Shown piece after piece: positions 48,813 through 61,653 of a stretch of DNA of 64,000 nt. Below the pieces are notes generated by a model, which saw only the letters and a program-made list of their open reading frames with translations, had not been told where the DNA came from and ran no database searches. The stretch comes from Blastomyces gilchristii SLH14081 (Eukaryota > Ascomycota > Eurotiomycetes > Onygenales > Ajellomycetaceae). The stretch covers positions 628,417 to 692,416 of the forward strand of contig NW_003101679.1 in assembly GCF_000003855.2 (NCBI RefSeq), written 5' to 3'. Made by a program: the position numbers and the translations under genes. Within the stretch, counting starts at the first letter, position 1. The number at the start of each line of letters is the position of its first letter.

Positions 48813-50664
48813 ATGAAACTCTGAACTCTGAAGCATCTGTGAATTTGAGATAATTACAGATTATAAGAATCTCAAGTACTTTATAATTATCTATAAACTC
48901 ACTGAATAATAGATGCAATGATCTGAATTTCTAAGTTACTTTCATTTTATAATACACTACTGTTTTAGTAGTCAGAACTTGATAACAGATGCTCTCTTAT
49001 AATAAGAATAAGATATACTGTCTGATGTGACAGACATGTATTAAATGAACTGAGAATATTAGCTCTTAGATCTGAAGATATTGATTGACTAAGATAGAAT
49101 GACTCATAGCACTATACATACTTCTCTGATTAGAACACTCTCTCTCTGAACTGATACTGATATTAATATCTTCACTTTCTCTATATTGAATAAACTGTAA
49201 CATACAGCAGCTCAGACTGATGAACTTCTTCAAACTCTCACTGAAGTAGTATATTAAGAAGCACTCTGATTCTTCTCAGAACTATGTATAAGAATCAATA
49301 TCTCAGAATGTTTAATTGATAATAATAACACTCTATGATTTTATAAATAATGCTGAGTCTCTCACTCTGAACTCTTATACACTCAGATAATGTAAGAGAT
49401 GTATAATTTGTGTATAATCAGCTATTCAGACTGTAAATAACTGTATAGAATAATCTTCTGAGAGTTCTACTGATCTGAGATATTAAACAGTATCAGACAC
49501 TTTGTCTGAAACTGCAATCACTGTTCTTCTATTATCTTATAAAAGAACTGTAGAAAAGATCTATTAAAATCACTCAATATCTCTAATAGAATCTGATGAG
49601 ATGTAGTAATTAACTTTACTGTTAATCTATCTAAGAGTAAGAGTTATAGAAACATTCTGATCATTATGAATTAATTAAGCAAAGATATAATATTGAAATC
49701 TTGTAATAAGATGAATACTGAAGAAGTCACTGAAGCTTTTCTATGAAGCTCATTCTATTAGATATATGAATTACTGAGATCTATAGTATTGAATCAGAGC
49801 TGTCAATTTATAAGTACTCTTTGAACAAGAATCTATCAAGTTCTCAAGATTATATACTATCTGTCAACTATCTATCACTCTGAGACTGATAATATGTCAG
49901 AATGAATAATTCAGACTGTGAAGAATTATCTTTATAAGTTCTGTAATTACTTATAAGATGATTGACATGATCTTCTTCTATATATAGAGATCACTATCAA
50001 TGATCAAGATGCTGTTTTAATAGATATAAGTCTGTTCTTTCTTATATATAGTTATTATATGAAGATGTTAGATCTTCTAGAGATCACACAGTTCATACTG
50101 AACTCTCACAGTTTGATTCAGATCACTGATAATATAGTAATAAAGCTTTAAAATATCTGAAACTGAGCAGAAGTCTTCATAACAGTTATGAAATAAGATT
50201 AAGAGAATCAAATCAATGTTCACTGAGATCTCACTGAGCAGTATAAGAGAGAAGACTTAGTGTGATTAAATCTTAAGAATATACAGATTATATATTCATC
50301 TCATACACTGAATTATCACTATATCAAGTATAAAGTGATAGAAGTTCTAGATAGTCACAACTACTGTCTTAACATATTATTAGAGATTCATAATATCTTT
50401 TATACAAGCTTACTCTGCTGTGTTATCACTGATCTGTTCTCTTCTTAACTGACTTCTGACTGACAGCCGCCAGACATCATAGAAGAAGATAATGAGCTTG
50501 AGTGAGAGATTGAGAATATTCTCAATGAGAGATCTCACAGCTATGACTGACAATATCTCATGAAATGAGTCAGCTATGATCAACTGATCTGAACTTCAAG
50601 TTTCATATTATCTGAAAGAGCAGCTCTTGACTGATGAGAACTGCTTCTGAAAGAGAGGGACTAA
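48813..50664 (+). pseudogene. Gyp-1 pol, RNase H to integrase and chromodomain
   Basis: After Gyp-2 the RNase H motif continues (EFEIITDYKNLKYF) and then an integrase region with many stops. Near 50,463-50,640 it ends in QPPDIIEEDNELEWEIENIL and QYLMKWVSYD, the form of a chromodomain fused to a chromoviral integrase, a module known to tether integration to methylated histone H3. Confidence 0.75.
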
Positions 50665-50921
50665 TGTGACAGGCTGCATCTGATCAATCATATAGACTAT
50701 TTCATTACACTTCATAGATTTCAACTGCTTCATTCTTGAATGTGTATGCTCTGATTCTCAGCCATTCTCAATCACTGATTCTCAGCCACACATACATGTA
50801 TAAATATTAACTTCAATCACTGATTCTCACACTTTCTCTTTTCTTTCCTTCTCTAACATTTTTCTCTTTGTTATATCAGACCTATATATTATACCGATCT
50901 ATTCGGCGTAGGCTTTTTACA
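50665..50921 (+). repeat. Gyp-1 3' LTR
   Basis: It starts TGTGACAGGCTGC and ends TTTTTACA, followed by the TCTCA duplication. Confidence 0.9.
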
Positions 50922-50926
50922 TCTCA

Positions 50927-52545
50927 CTTCTATCTCTGAAACTTCTGAATATTTAATACTGACACAGAACAGTATATATATAATAATCAAACACATTTTC
51001 TATTCTTTACACTTGTGAACAAGAATGTGAAAGTCTATACAGATGATTTCAGCACTAAAGTTGAAGATTATAGAACTGTTAGAACTATCATAATAAATGA
51101 AGCAGAAAAGCAGTTCAATGTCAACCTCATTAACACAGCTTACATCTCAAATTTCTATACAATAATATCACATGGAAATCATGTTTCCATATAGAAGGCA
51201 TCTATTATGATGGAAAAGACTTCAGATTGCAAAAACACACAGATAATACAATCTTTGCATGTATTGAAGTATTTGAAGAGTTGCTAGTTACAGAATATAA
51301 TAGTGAAAAAGCTGTTTTCTCAACTATCTCAGAAAAATTCATCACTGAAGCTGATGCAGCTATCACACCTATATCTGAAAAATTGATATCTTCAAATTCT
51401 TCAACTTCTACAAATCCTTCTTCTAATCTGTCATTACATACTTCAATAAATCATCCTTTCAACCTGTCAATACACATAAAACCTTCTCAAAAACCTAAGA
51501 TCTCTATAGCTACACAGTCTACATAGTATAAGAGATTAGAACATTCATCAAAAATCGCCAATCAAAAGCTTGCAAATGATGCAACTGGTGTTCAAATCAC
51601 TCATCTAGAAGCTGCTGCAGATGAGCTTATCACTGAGCTTTGCAACCTCTGCCAGCTATCTAATGTGGAAAATCAAATATCTATACATTCCCATGTTAGA
51701 TCTTATACACTGTATTCAACACCTGTACCTACGCCAGAGTCAACAGGTCTCAATATTGATATTAATACTCAACCAGCTGTGATAGCTAATCGTACTTGGA
51801 ACACTGATGTTAATATTAATACTCAATCAGCTGTGATAGCTAATTGTACTCAGAACACTGATGTTGATATTAATACTCATCAAGCTGTGATAGATGATTA
51901 TACATGAAACATTGCATCTAGAGCTCACGATATCAGTGCTAACTTTGATGAAGATAATATCATTGAAGACTGCAGAACCTGAAAATGCAGAGCTGCTCAT
52001 CTTGAGACAGTTGCAAATGCCAAAGTCAATTCATTACAAATGATCAAGAAGATATTCTCTCATTCACACTCAGACTTCTACAAGTCTCAAAATTTATTTT
52101 CTAATACTGTTTTCACTGTTATCAACAATACATCTATCTCAACAGCATTCATACTGACTTCAAGGATTCATAGATCTCAACTATCAAATCTACTGAAACA
52201 CTGAACAGATGTTGAAAAACACTCACATTACAAAGAATCTGAGAATGCTAGGCTTTATCTCTATGTCAGAGAATTGCTGCTTCTTCTCAAATGATCAATT
52301 AATTGTCTTCTATGTGAATAATATCACCATTCTATCTCAATGAGAGGATTCGAATGAAAGATATCAATCTGAGAACATGTCCAATCTGGCAATATTACAG
52401 TTGATTGAGTGCCTACGGCTCAGATGCTAGCGGATGGCCGCACTAAGGCTCTGCTATGCCAGAAACATACAGAATTCATCAAGATACTAGGCCTAGTTGA
52501 TAGATCAGATATCATCAAGATATAAGCAGAATAATGATATAAATG
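50927..52545 (+). pseudogene. Cop-1 protease and RNase H tail, internally deleted
   Basis: It continues the gag frame with a Copia protease-like start (WIFNTDTEQYI; the usual DTGS is changed). One frameshift near 51,190 is needed to reach a GAG-pre-integrase-like piece (GIYYDGKDFRL), followed by a Ser/Thr/Asn-rich linker with three repeats. It ends with the C terminus of Copia RNase H: VDWVPTAQMLADGRTKAL and KILGLVD (52,400-52,505). Integrase catalytic core and reverse transcriptase are not seen. Mutation load is lighter than in the neighbouring elements. Confidence 0.72.
51752..51905 (+). repeat. Three tandem 54-bp in-frame repeats in Cop-1
   Basis: An 18-codon unit encoding NTDVNINTQSAVIANCTQ is present about three times with small differences. 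It lies in the linker that replaces the missing pol domains. Confidence 0.8.
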
Positions 52546-52650
52546 ATCTATCTTGATGTAATCTCTACAGATTCATCTACACTTCTTTTTAATTATTTCC
52601 ATGCAGCATCATTTACACTTTTTTACATGTTACATTCGCTGAAGAGGGTG

Positions 52651-52918
52651 TGTCAGGAAGAAGAGGTTATACACTACTGAACGCCATCAACATCATATTA
52701 CTACTATATTTCTCATCATCATCAGCTTACTACAATGCTTGTCTAATACTCACTTATGCTAGCTCTCTTGGCTCGCACATATATTTTTCTATAAATAGCT
52801 CTATCTTTTGTATGAAATAGATATATTAGATAGTGTATGAATAATATAACAAGCAGATCTTAATACACATAAGATTCATATGTCTTCAACATATTCATCC
52901 GTGACACTCATTCCGACA
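52651..52918 (+). repeat. Cop-1 3' LTR
   Basis: Intact 268-bp LTR from TGTCAGG to CATTCCGACA, with a TATAAATAGCTC promoter-like motif inside. Its uninterrupted sequence proves the split of the 5' LTR. Confidence 0.9.
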
Positions 52919-53235
52919 ATATCTTCACAAAGTGTATGTACTCCGTATGGAAATATTCAATAGAAACCTCGCAGCAGGAAAAGACAAGAAAAGCAAAGTC
53001 AAGTAAATGAACTAAAAAAGCAATTATTCCCATTCTCTGATCGCAATTCAACTATAGAGTATAGACTGTACTCCGTACTGAAACTAGAAAAATAAAAATT
53101 AAACACCTTCGTAAACAAAAATAGGGGCTATTTTTAAGCTTGAGGCAGGGCCGAGCCGTCGTTACATGATTAGAAACAACGCGGTGTCTTTTTTTTTTTC
53201 GGCTCACACTCTCTGTCCTCTTGTTTCCTCTCCTC
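52919..53235. other. Short stretch of ordinary genomic DNA after Cop-1
   Basis: Normal-GC sequence resuming at the ATATC duplication, with TACTCCGTA motifs like those left of Cop-1 (near 11,690) and a T12 run. Before Cop-1 inserted, position 12,380 was contiguous with this segment. It holds no recognisable gene. Confidence 0.75.
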
Positions 53236-54512
53236 AGAGGACATATATTACTTATATTTCATGAGTATTAAACTGATTCAGATTAAAATGAAATTTTCAT
53301 TCAAAAGTATGATTGAAGTTGTGAAATTCAGATAATGTGTTATTTTCATAATTCAGAGAATTTTTAATTTTAATTGAAATGAGTCTACACTGAATGAATC
53401 AGTATTAAGATATAGATCTTATATAACAAAAGTGAAAAATGTTAGAGAAGAAAGAAAAAGAGAAAGTGTGAGAATCAGTAATTGAAGTGAATATTTATAT
53501 ATATACAAGATAAAGCTTCAGAGTGAGAGAATAGAAACTTCATAAATTTCTTAGTTAAGAATTAATAACTGAGAATCAGAGCTTTTAACAGAAATCTATG
53601 AAGTGTAATTATAATTCAGAAGAATGTATAATTACTGAATAATAATACAACTGCTTCTGAACATACTTATAAATATAAAGAGATAATAGCAGTCACTAAT
53701 TAATTTAGTATAATATATATAAGAAGCTGATATATGTCTGTAATTATACACTAACTTAAGCAATCTTTGAATCACATCTAATAGCATGTCTAAAAACTGA
53801 TGAGAAGTATAGACTTCTTCAGAGTATAATAATTTCATCTATGAAGTGATTTATAGTTATCATATCAGTATAATTCTAAAATATCTTAAAAGATAGTGTA
53901 TAAAGAAGTGATAAGTAAAAGAGTATCTGATTAATACTACTCTGCTTATTAAGAGAAAACTTCACATTCAGATAAATATCACATATATGAATAAATAAGA
54001 TATGAGAAAGAGAATGAGAGCAGTGAATCAGATTCAAAGATATTCACTCTCTACTCAGAAGAATAAAAGAGAGATAATTATTATCAGAATTATATAATAA
54101 TAACAGAATTCATATAATAATATAATAATAGATACTATATAATTAATGAAAAACTACTGAAATAAACATTTTCTCTAATTAATATGAATAATAACACTCT
54201 TCTCTGCTATCTGAACTGAAAGATATGCAGAATCTCTTAGAGAGTTTACTTAAAATAGTAAGAAAAGTAACTGAGACTGCTGAACTGAAAGTGAAACTCT
54301 GTATATATATAAGAATTCTAAATAAGATTGAGATCTTATATAAACAGTGACAGACTGAGATAAAAGTTAAGTAATAATTGATATTCACTGCAGATTAAGT
54401 ATTTACTATAAAGAGCTTTGTCAATGTAATTATCATTATTAATAAGAATAGAGAAAATCAGGTTGTAAACCTGCAGTGAGAGATTGAATACTTATACAGT
54501 TAGATAACTATA
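53236..54512. other. AT-rich mutated tract left of Gyp-3
   Basis: The ordinary sequence ends abruptly near 53,236. Apart from a decayed LTR (53,375-53,606), a coiled-coil-like frame near 54,197-54,370 (SLLSELKDMQNLLESLL) could be the gag start of the element whose protease lies at 61,375-61,640. The rest is unassigned. Confidence 0.45.
53375..53606 (-). repeat. Decayed, truncated LTR of the Gyp-1 family
   Basis: It matches the Gyp-3 LTR from its TGTAAGAG-type end through the TTATATAACAAA and GAGAAAGTGTGAGAATCAG blocks to AGTGTAAT, then the similarity stops. The GCCCGTCACA end is missing. No internal sequence is attached, so it is a solo or broken LTR. Confidence 0.75.
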
Positions 54513-54830
54513 TGTAAGAGATCTACACTGAATAGATCAGTATAATATATAGGTCTTATATAACAAAGAGAAAAATGTTAGAGAAGGAAAGAAAGAGAAA
54601 GTGTGAAAATCAGTGATCAGAGTGAATATTTATACACATACATAGTAATATACACAGTGGAACTTTGAGATGAAAGAATAGAGGTTTTCATACATGGTGA
54701 AGCTTCAGAGTGAAAGAATAGAAATTCTACAGATTTTCAGTCAAGAATCAGTGACTGAGAATCAGAGTAGTAGAAATCTGTGAAGTGTAACAGAATAGTC
54801 TATATAATTGATCAGGTACAGCTCACTACA
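54513..54830 (-). repeat. Gyp-3 3' LTR
   Basis: 318 bp from TGTAAGAGATC to GCTCACTACA (plus strand). Confidence 0.9.
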
Positions 54831-54849
54831 TTAGCTCTCTGTCTCTTTC

Positions 54850-57800
54850 TTCATTGTATATAGCTCTCATTGATCAAGAGCTGTGATCTCAGATAATGCA
54901 GAACTCAGAGTTCAGGTCAGATAATTATAGTCAATTCATTTCACAAGATATTATCAGTCACAGCTGTAGAATCTCTTATCAAGAATATTTTCAATCTTTT
55001 ATTCAAGTTCATTATCTTCTTCTATGATCTCTGACAACTGTCAGTTGAAAGTCAGTTGAGAAGAGAATAAATCAGTGACAGTATGATGAAGTAAGCTTGT
55101 ATAAAAGATATTATGAATCTCTGATAATATGTTAAGACACTAGTTATAACTGTCTAAAACTTCTATCACTTTATACTTTGTATAATGATAATTCAGTATA
55201 TGAGATGAGTGTATAATCTGTATATTCTTAAGATTCAATTATATCAGATCTTCTATCTTATATTATTCAGCAGAGTCTCAGTGAATATTAATTTAATATT
55301 CTTAATTCTGTTTAGCACTTGTCATGAAGACTTCTACTCAATCACAGATATCACAGAGTTTTATTACTATATTATCAGTGATCTGAATCAGACTGCAGAC
55401 ATTTGATGTGAAATATATAATCTCTAGAAGATTCAGTACTTTCATGTAATATCTATATATGAGAAAGAACAGGCTTATATCTATTAAAATAGAATCTCAG
55501 TCATTAATAGTGACTTCAGTGTATAGAAGAAGATTATATTAATCATCTTATAAGTGATTACAGAACTTATAAAGATAATTCTTTACAGTCTGAATTATTC
55601 ATTCTGATATATTATCAGTCTCAGAGTGATAGACAGTTAACAGATAATATATAATCTTGAGAACTTGACAGATTCTTGTTCAGAGAGTACTTACAAATTG
55701 ACAGCTCTGATTCAATACTATAGATCTCAGTAATTCATGTATCTGATAGAATAGACTTCATAGAAAAGCTTCAGTGACTTATTCAGTATTCATCTTATTA
55801 TAAGATTTCAATATTATATCTTTACTTAATTAATTCATAATGATCAGAATGTTTCTATAATTTTTACTTTTAGATAGATTAATAGCAAAGTCAATTACTA
55901 CATCTCATCAGATTCTATCAGAGATATTAAGTAATTTCAGTAGATCTTTTCTACAGTTCTTTCATAAGATAATGAAACAACAGTGATTGTAGTTTCAGAT
56001 AAAGTGTCTGATACTGTTTAATATCTCAGATCAGTACAACTCTTAAGAGATTATTCTATACAGTTATTCATAGTCTGAATGATTAGTTATATATAAATCA
56101 TGCATCTCTTGTATTATCTGAGTGTGTAAGAGTTCAGAGTGAGAGACTCAATATTGTTCATAGAATCATAGAGTATTATTATTATTGATTGAACATTCTG
56201 AGATATTAGTTCTTATACATAGTTCTGAAGAAAATCAGAGTGTTTCTTAATATACTGCTTCAGTGAGAATCTGAAGAAGTTCATCAGCCTGAGCTGCTGT
56301 ATACCACAGTGTATTCAGTGTAGAGAAAGTAAGAATATCAATATCAGTGTCAGTTCAGAGAGAGAGTGTTCTAATCAGAGAAGTGTGTATAGTGTCATGA
56401 GTTGTTCTATCTTAATCAATCAATATCTTCAGATCTAAGAGCTGATGCTCTCAGTTCATTCAGTGCATGTCTATTACACCAGATAGCATATCTTGTTCTC
56501 ATTATAAGAGAATATCTGCCATCAAGTTCTGACTGCTGAAGTGATAGTGTATTGTAAAATGAAAGTGACTTAGAAATTCAGATCATCATATCTGTTATTC
56601 AGTGAGTTTACAGATAATTGTGAAGTGCTTGAGATTCTTATAATCTATAATTATCTTAAATTCAGAGACACTTCAGAGTTCAGACTCTTATTCTTCTAGA
56701 TAGTATACAATCACAAGAAGTTTCTTATCATAGATTTTATAATTGTATTCAGTGAGACTCAGTTTCTTAAATATGAAGACACATGATTATAGAATATCTT
56801 CATTATTATATTACAATATCACTTCTTCTGTTACATAGTCAGAGAAATCAGCTTCAATAACTGGTTTATAATCAGAGTTAAATATTATTAGTAAAGAGAT
56901 ATTGATGAATATCTTCTTCATCTGTATGAATACAGCTTCAGTGTTCACTGATCACTGAAATACTGAGTTCTTCTTGATAAGTTCTGTAAGTGATCTTATA
57001 ATATCTGAGAAGTTTTATATAAATCATCAATAGAGGTTAGTAAATTCAATGAAGCTTCATACATTTTTCACAGTACACAGAGCCTCTCATTCAAGAATGA
57101 CAGAGACTTTCTCAGAATTCATTCAAATCTCCTTATCAGCTTCTATAATAAAACCCAGATATTTGATACTCTTGACTTCAAAATCACACTTGTTAATATC
57201 TATTAATAGTTCTGCTTCTTATAGTTATTGTAATATCTTCTGTACATATTCTTGATATTCTTTCCTGAACTCATCAGTGAAGATGAGAATGTCATCAAGA
57301 TATATAGATACAAATTTATCAAGAAAATCTCAGAGTGCTCAGTTAATATACTTCTGAAATATACTGAGAGCATTAGCCAGTCTGAAGAAGGTAACTACTC
57401 ATTCAAAGAGGTCATATTATGTTCAGAATGCTGTAAGTCACTTATCTTCTTCAGTGATGCAGATCTTATGAAACACAGTGATGATATCTAGTTTTATAAA
57501 TCATTGAGCTTGTTCAATGCGAGCTAGAATTTCATTAATAAGAGATAGTGAATAGCAGTCTTTCTTTATTATTCTATTCAGTTCTCAATAGTCTATACAG
57601 AATCAGAGTTCTTCATCTGATTTCTTTGCAAAGAGAATAGAGGCTGCAGTGAAAGAATTACTAATATATATAAATTCTTTATTCAATAGATTATTGAGTG
57701 TCTTGCAAAGAAGAAGAAGTTCATCTCAGAACATGTTGTAAAGAAGATCTCATAACAGTTCAGAATTCTTATCATTCTTCTTCTCTAACTTGATACTGTG

Positions 57801-58514
57801 ATTCACTTCAGAATCTCATAAGAGAGGTATATTCATAATGTTATCTTGTCAGAAGATATCTAGATATTTATGATATTATTGAGAGAGTTTCATACAAGAA
57901 TCTGTTATTGTAACACAGGATAACTTTTCTAGAGCCTTTTTAATATTAATCAGACTGATAGAATAGATTACTATATAACTCTACTATCAGTGACTTCTTT
58001 TTCAGAGCATTTTATACACATTGACAGAGATCTATATCAGATTCATGACCTTGTGAATGTTATCTTCATGAATTCTATCATTGTTAGAGAATTTCAAGCT
58101 TCTATTTTAAGCATTCAATAAGATGCCTTCTTTAAATAGTTAGATAAGTTCTAATATAAGATTATAATCAAGATTGTCAACTTCATATACATAGGCATCT
58201 TCATGTTGATATTCTCTCACATCTATGATCAACTTCATCATATAACAAGTACAAATGTCTTTTAAGTTATCAAATTCTGCACGGAGTCAGAGTTTTAATA
58301 AGAAAATACACTGAAGGTTATAATATCTTACAACTGAAGATTTAATCATTATATAATAATATAGATTACTATCTATCATGACTTTTATATTATACATGTT
58401 ATTAATCACAGTAGATATAAGAATCACATTCATTGTTATTTTCTCTTCAAATTATTATCATTCAATCTCTTTAAGCTTCTGTTTATGAATTTGAATAGAA
58501 GCTAATCTTTTTCC
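54850..58514 (-). pseudogene. Gyp-3 pol, protease to chromodomain, RIP-damaged
   Basis: The protease relic near 58,379 has D-S-N for D-S-G. Reverse transcriptase near 57,267-57,308 retains the catalytic YLDD (YLDDILIFTDE), the only Gyp-1 family copy here that does. RNase H (about 56,550-56,850), integrase (about 55,050-56,400) and a chromodomain relic (about 54,850-55,040) follow. Stops are frequent. Confidence 0.75.
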
Positions 58515-59617
58515 TGTTTTATCAGAGTATTCTCATAGTTATCTTCTGAATCTTTCTTCACTGCAATGTGATTGACGCAGACAGACACTGATTCATTCTT
58601 TGAGCAAGAAGATACATAGGTTGATCAGCAGTTAAAAGCAATGTGTTCTGATCAGTTACAGTTGATACACACTTCTCATTAACATTGATCAGTGACTTCT
58701 TCAGAAGTGATCTCAGAAACTCAGAAGTCTATTCAGACAGCAGAGACTCTTGCTTATATGTAGACATTTAAGTCTACTCAATTCATAGCATCTGTATCAT
58801 TGTTGTTATTTCTCAGTGCAGATGTATGAGTGACTGAGTTATTTCTCAACACAGGTGTGTAAGTGTAATATCTTCTACTACTGTTCTATATACTCTTGAG
58901 CTTGATAAGATGATCATTCAATGTCTGAAGCTGTGTGCAGAAGTCTTTATAAGTTAAGTCTTTGTTTACACTTATAAGAGTCTGTAAGAGTTTAAAAGTT
59001 AATGTCTTCTTAAGCATACTAATCTTCATTCAATTCTCTCAAGATTGATCACCTGCTTCTAAGATTTTAATATCAAAGTCAGAAATAAATGTTGTAAAAG
59101 AAGTATTTCTCTGTCAGATACTCTATAATCAATCTAATACTTTCTGTTACATAGCAATGTCTTAGAACAGAATATCAAGATATTTGATGATATTATCAGA
59201 TATTTATAACACTGATTCACATGCTTTTATTCATGAATGAAACTTCTGTTTCATATAATTCTTCAATTATTCATTGATATATCAATCTTAATTGATTAGT
59301 GAACTGATGATATCTTCATTTACACTCAGTTTCATAAGCATTTTCATTCTTCATGATGAGTAGAGAGTGAGATCAGAAGCATTAAAATATACAGAAGTAT
59401 CTAAGTATTCTTTCAGTACTTTTATATTCAGTTCTGTAGATACTGAAGTTGTATGAATTCTCTGTTAAGTTAATCATTGAATTTTCTTATATTGAAGTTA
59501 TTAAGTTATATGCATATCTGCTATCTATTGCTGTTGTAATTTCAACATTACTTAGAGTCACTGTGATATTACTTCTATACTCATATTCAAGAGTTCTTTT
59601 ATATTATTATTAAACAT
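58502..59617 (-). pseudogene. Gyp-3 gag, RIP-damaged
   Basis: 372 codons from ATG 59,617 to TAG 58,504, homologous to Gyp-1 and Gyp-2 gag. Near 58,840 it carries a short extra segment relative to Gyp-2. The heptamer before the stop has mutated to G GAA AAA (58,508-58,514). Pol again lies in the -1 frame. Confidence 0.75.
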
Positions 59618-59924
59618 GATTATATTATTTATTGAATGTATGATATCTGTGAAATCTGAAGAAGTGTAATTATATGAATATCTTATACATCTGAGTGTCA
59701 GAACTCTCAGGTCTTTCACTGACATTCTCTTATAAGATCTTATTACAGAGCTAGAATGACTGATAAGCAAGCTTCTATCTGAGAACTCAGTGTCTGCTTA
59801 ACTGTGTTTCTCTTTCTTATATATTATTATGTGTTCAGATATCTCTTAATGAATAATCATTTCTAATAAGAAGATGATATATGAATAATTATTTCTAATA
59901 AGAAGATGATGAATGTTTTTCTAG

Positions 59925-60242
59925 TGTAAGAAGCCTACACTGAATAGATTGATATAATATATAGGTCTTATATAACAAAGAGAAAAACATTAGAGAAGAA
60001 AAGAAAGAGAAAGTGTGAGAATCAGTGATTGAAGTGAATATTTATACATGTACATGGTGATGTACGCGGTGGAACTTCAGGGCGGAAGAATAGAGGTTTT
60101 CATACACAGTGAAGCTTCAGAGTGAAAGAATAGAAATTCTGTAGATTTTCAGCTGAGAATCAGCGACTGAGAATTGAAGCAGTAGAAATCTGTGAAGTGT
60201 AATGAAATAGTCTATATAATTGATCGGGCGCAGCCCGTCACA
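59925..60242 (-). repeat. Gyp-3 5' LTR
   Basis: 318 bp from TGTAAGAAGCC to GCCCGTCACA (plus strand). It has CpG-retaining patches absent from the 3' LTR. Confidence 0.9.
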
Positions 60243-60247
60243 CTATA

Positions 60248-61653
60248 CTAAATCTGAAGATCTTATTATAATTATTCATAATCTCTTCAGAAGTGTACAT
60301 ATCATCTAAGACTGCTGCATATAATAAGAATCTGAGTATGAAATATATCAAGTCAGAAGATCTGCTGAAGTTATTAAGCTTTAATAAAGACTGAAAAAAT
60401 AATGCTGTAATTAGTTGACTAAGTCAGATGCAATAATATTATTGAATTGAATATAAACTCATAGACAGATAGTTAACAGAATTTTAACAAGTCTTAAAAT
60501 CTACAGTATTTCTACATAGAAAAGTAAAGTTATTATAAATAGCTAATAAAAAGATAAATCTCACAGATCTAAAGTGATATTCATTTTCATAAATATAAAA
60601 TGAGTTTTTCAAATGAATCTTGCATAACTTTGAGAAAGTGAATATATAAGATAAGTGTTATAAATACTTTACTGAGTGTAGATAAGTAAGTGATTTTATA
60701 TTATATTTTATATACTTCAGCTTATACTATCTTATATTGAATGAAGAGCTTTTAATATCTTTCTATTTATAGATCTTTATTTATAATCTTACATCTGAGT
60801 TAAGAGTGAAATAAAAATGCTTACTCTTATAATCAGATATAGTGAAAGAAGTATATAATATTCTTATTATATAGAAACAAATAAGTCAGCTGTGATAGAA
60901 AATACTATAATTAAGTATATCTTAGCAGAGAATAAATAATCAGACTTCTATAACATAAGTCATATACTTAGATATAATAAATCTAGATTTAAATACTATT
61001 ACTAAAGTGCTGAATTCTCTGAAAAAGAGATTCTTTAAGTGAAAGTCTTGATATTGTGAGTATTGAGCTTGCTTCAACTGCAGATACTAAAATTATAATA
61101 TAAACAATTGCATACAGTGTGTGCAGTTAAGAAAAACAAGAGAGTTAAAAAACTAGCAGAATCAGTGAGCTCAGAAACACTCACTGATATTCTATAAAAT
61201 GTCTTCAAAGTGAAAGAGATATCTGTATTAGATAATTCTCTAAATTCTATAAATATCAAGAGAAAGCAGGCTTCTGAATGAGATGCAGATGAGAATGAAG
61301 AAGTAAATACTTATCTTAATATCTTAGAGTCTGAAATGTTAATGTATAGAGAGCACTTAAGTAAGAATTAAGAGATGACTGTAAAAGTATTAGCAGACAC
61401 AGAAGCTTTAATATAATATATTAATAATTATATAATTTAAAGACTGAAAGAAATCTGCTGAGTGAAGAATTCTCAATATATAAAATTATCTGATAACTAA
61501 TATTTAGTATTATCTGCAAGAGTAAGAGTTTTCTTATACTTTGAAGAATGATCTTGCTATATTTGAGTGTGAGAGCTGCAGAATGTAAAATATGATTTTA
61601 TTCTCAGACTTGATTAATTTCAAAGATTCAATCTACAGATTCAATAATGTACA
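60248..61653 (+). pseudogene. gag-protease remnant of a third Gypsy family (Gyp-5)
   Basis: This is the host sequence into which Gyp-3 and Gyp-4 inserted. Near 61,045-61,115 a Cys-rich segment (CEYWACFNCRYW) looks like a gag zinc region. At about 61,375-61,640 the reading VLADTEALI, then KYDFILRLDWF, matches the two conserved blocks of a retropepsin, with DTE for DTG. The frame is heavily broken. No LTR was identified, and the element presumably continues beyond Gyp-4, outside the window. Confidence 0.55.

Larger units (their letters stand above)
24625..50921 (+). mobile_element. Gyp-1: chromovirus-type Gypsy element interrupted by Gyp-B, LINE-1 and Gyp-2
   Basis: The duplication TCTCA is at 24,620-24,624 and 50,922-50,926. 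The LTRs are 258 bp (24,625-24,882) and 257 bp (50,665-50,921). Both lack the same internal block of roughly 60-70 bp that is present in the Gyp-2, Gyp-3 and Gyp-4 LTRs, which confirms them as a pair. Removing the three inserts leaves about 5.6 kb. Order: LTR, leader, gag, protease, reverse transcriptase, RNase H, integrase, chromodomain, LTR. A purine tract AAAGAGAGGG precedes the 3' LTR. Confidence 0.92.
12381..52918 (+). mobile_element. Cop-1: Copia-type element interrupted by six nested elements
   Basis: The target duplication ATATC is at 12,376-12,380 and 52,919-52,923. Without its nested insertions Cop-1 is 3,842 bp: two LTRs of exactly 268 bp and a 3,306-bp interior. The 5' LTR is split by Cop-2 (12,381-12,443 and 22,838-23,042) and the 3' LTR is 52,651-52,918, with a purine tract CTGAAGAGGGTG just before it. 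The interior holds a primer-binding site, a hairpin-repeat leader, gag, a protease-like segment and the very end of the RNase H region; no integrase core or reverse transcriptase is visible. It is therefore an internally deleted, probably non-autonomous Copia. Confidence 0.9.
54513..60242 (-). mobile_element. Gyp-3: full-length chromovirus of the Gyp-1 family
   Basis: 5,730 bp with the duplication CTATA at 54,508-54,512 and 60,243-60,247. The LTRs are 318 bp each (54,513-54,830 and 59,925-60,242). Gene order is as in Gyp-2, on the minus strand. It is inserted in a different damaged Gypsy sequence. Confidence 0.92.
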
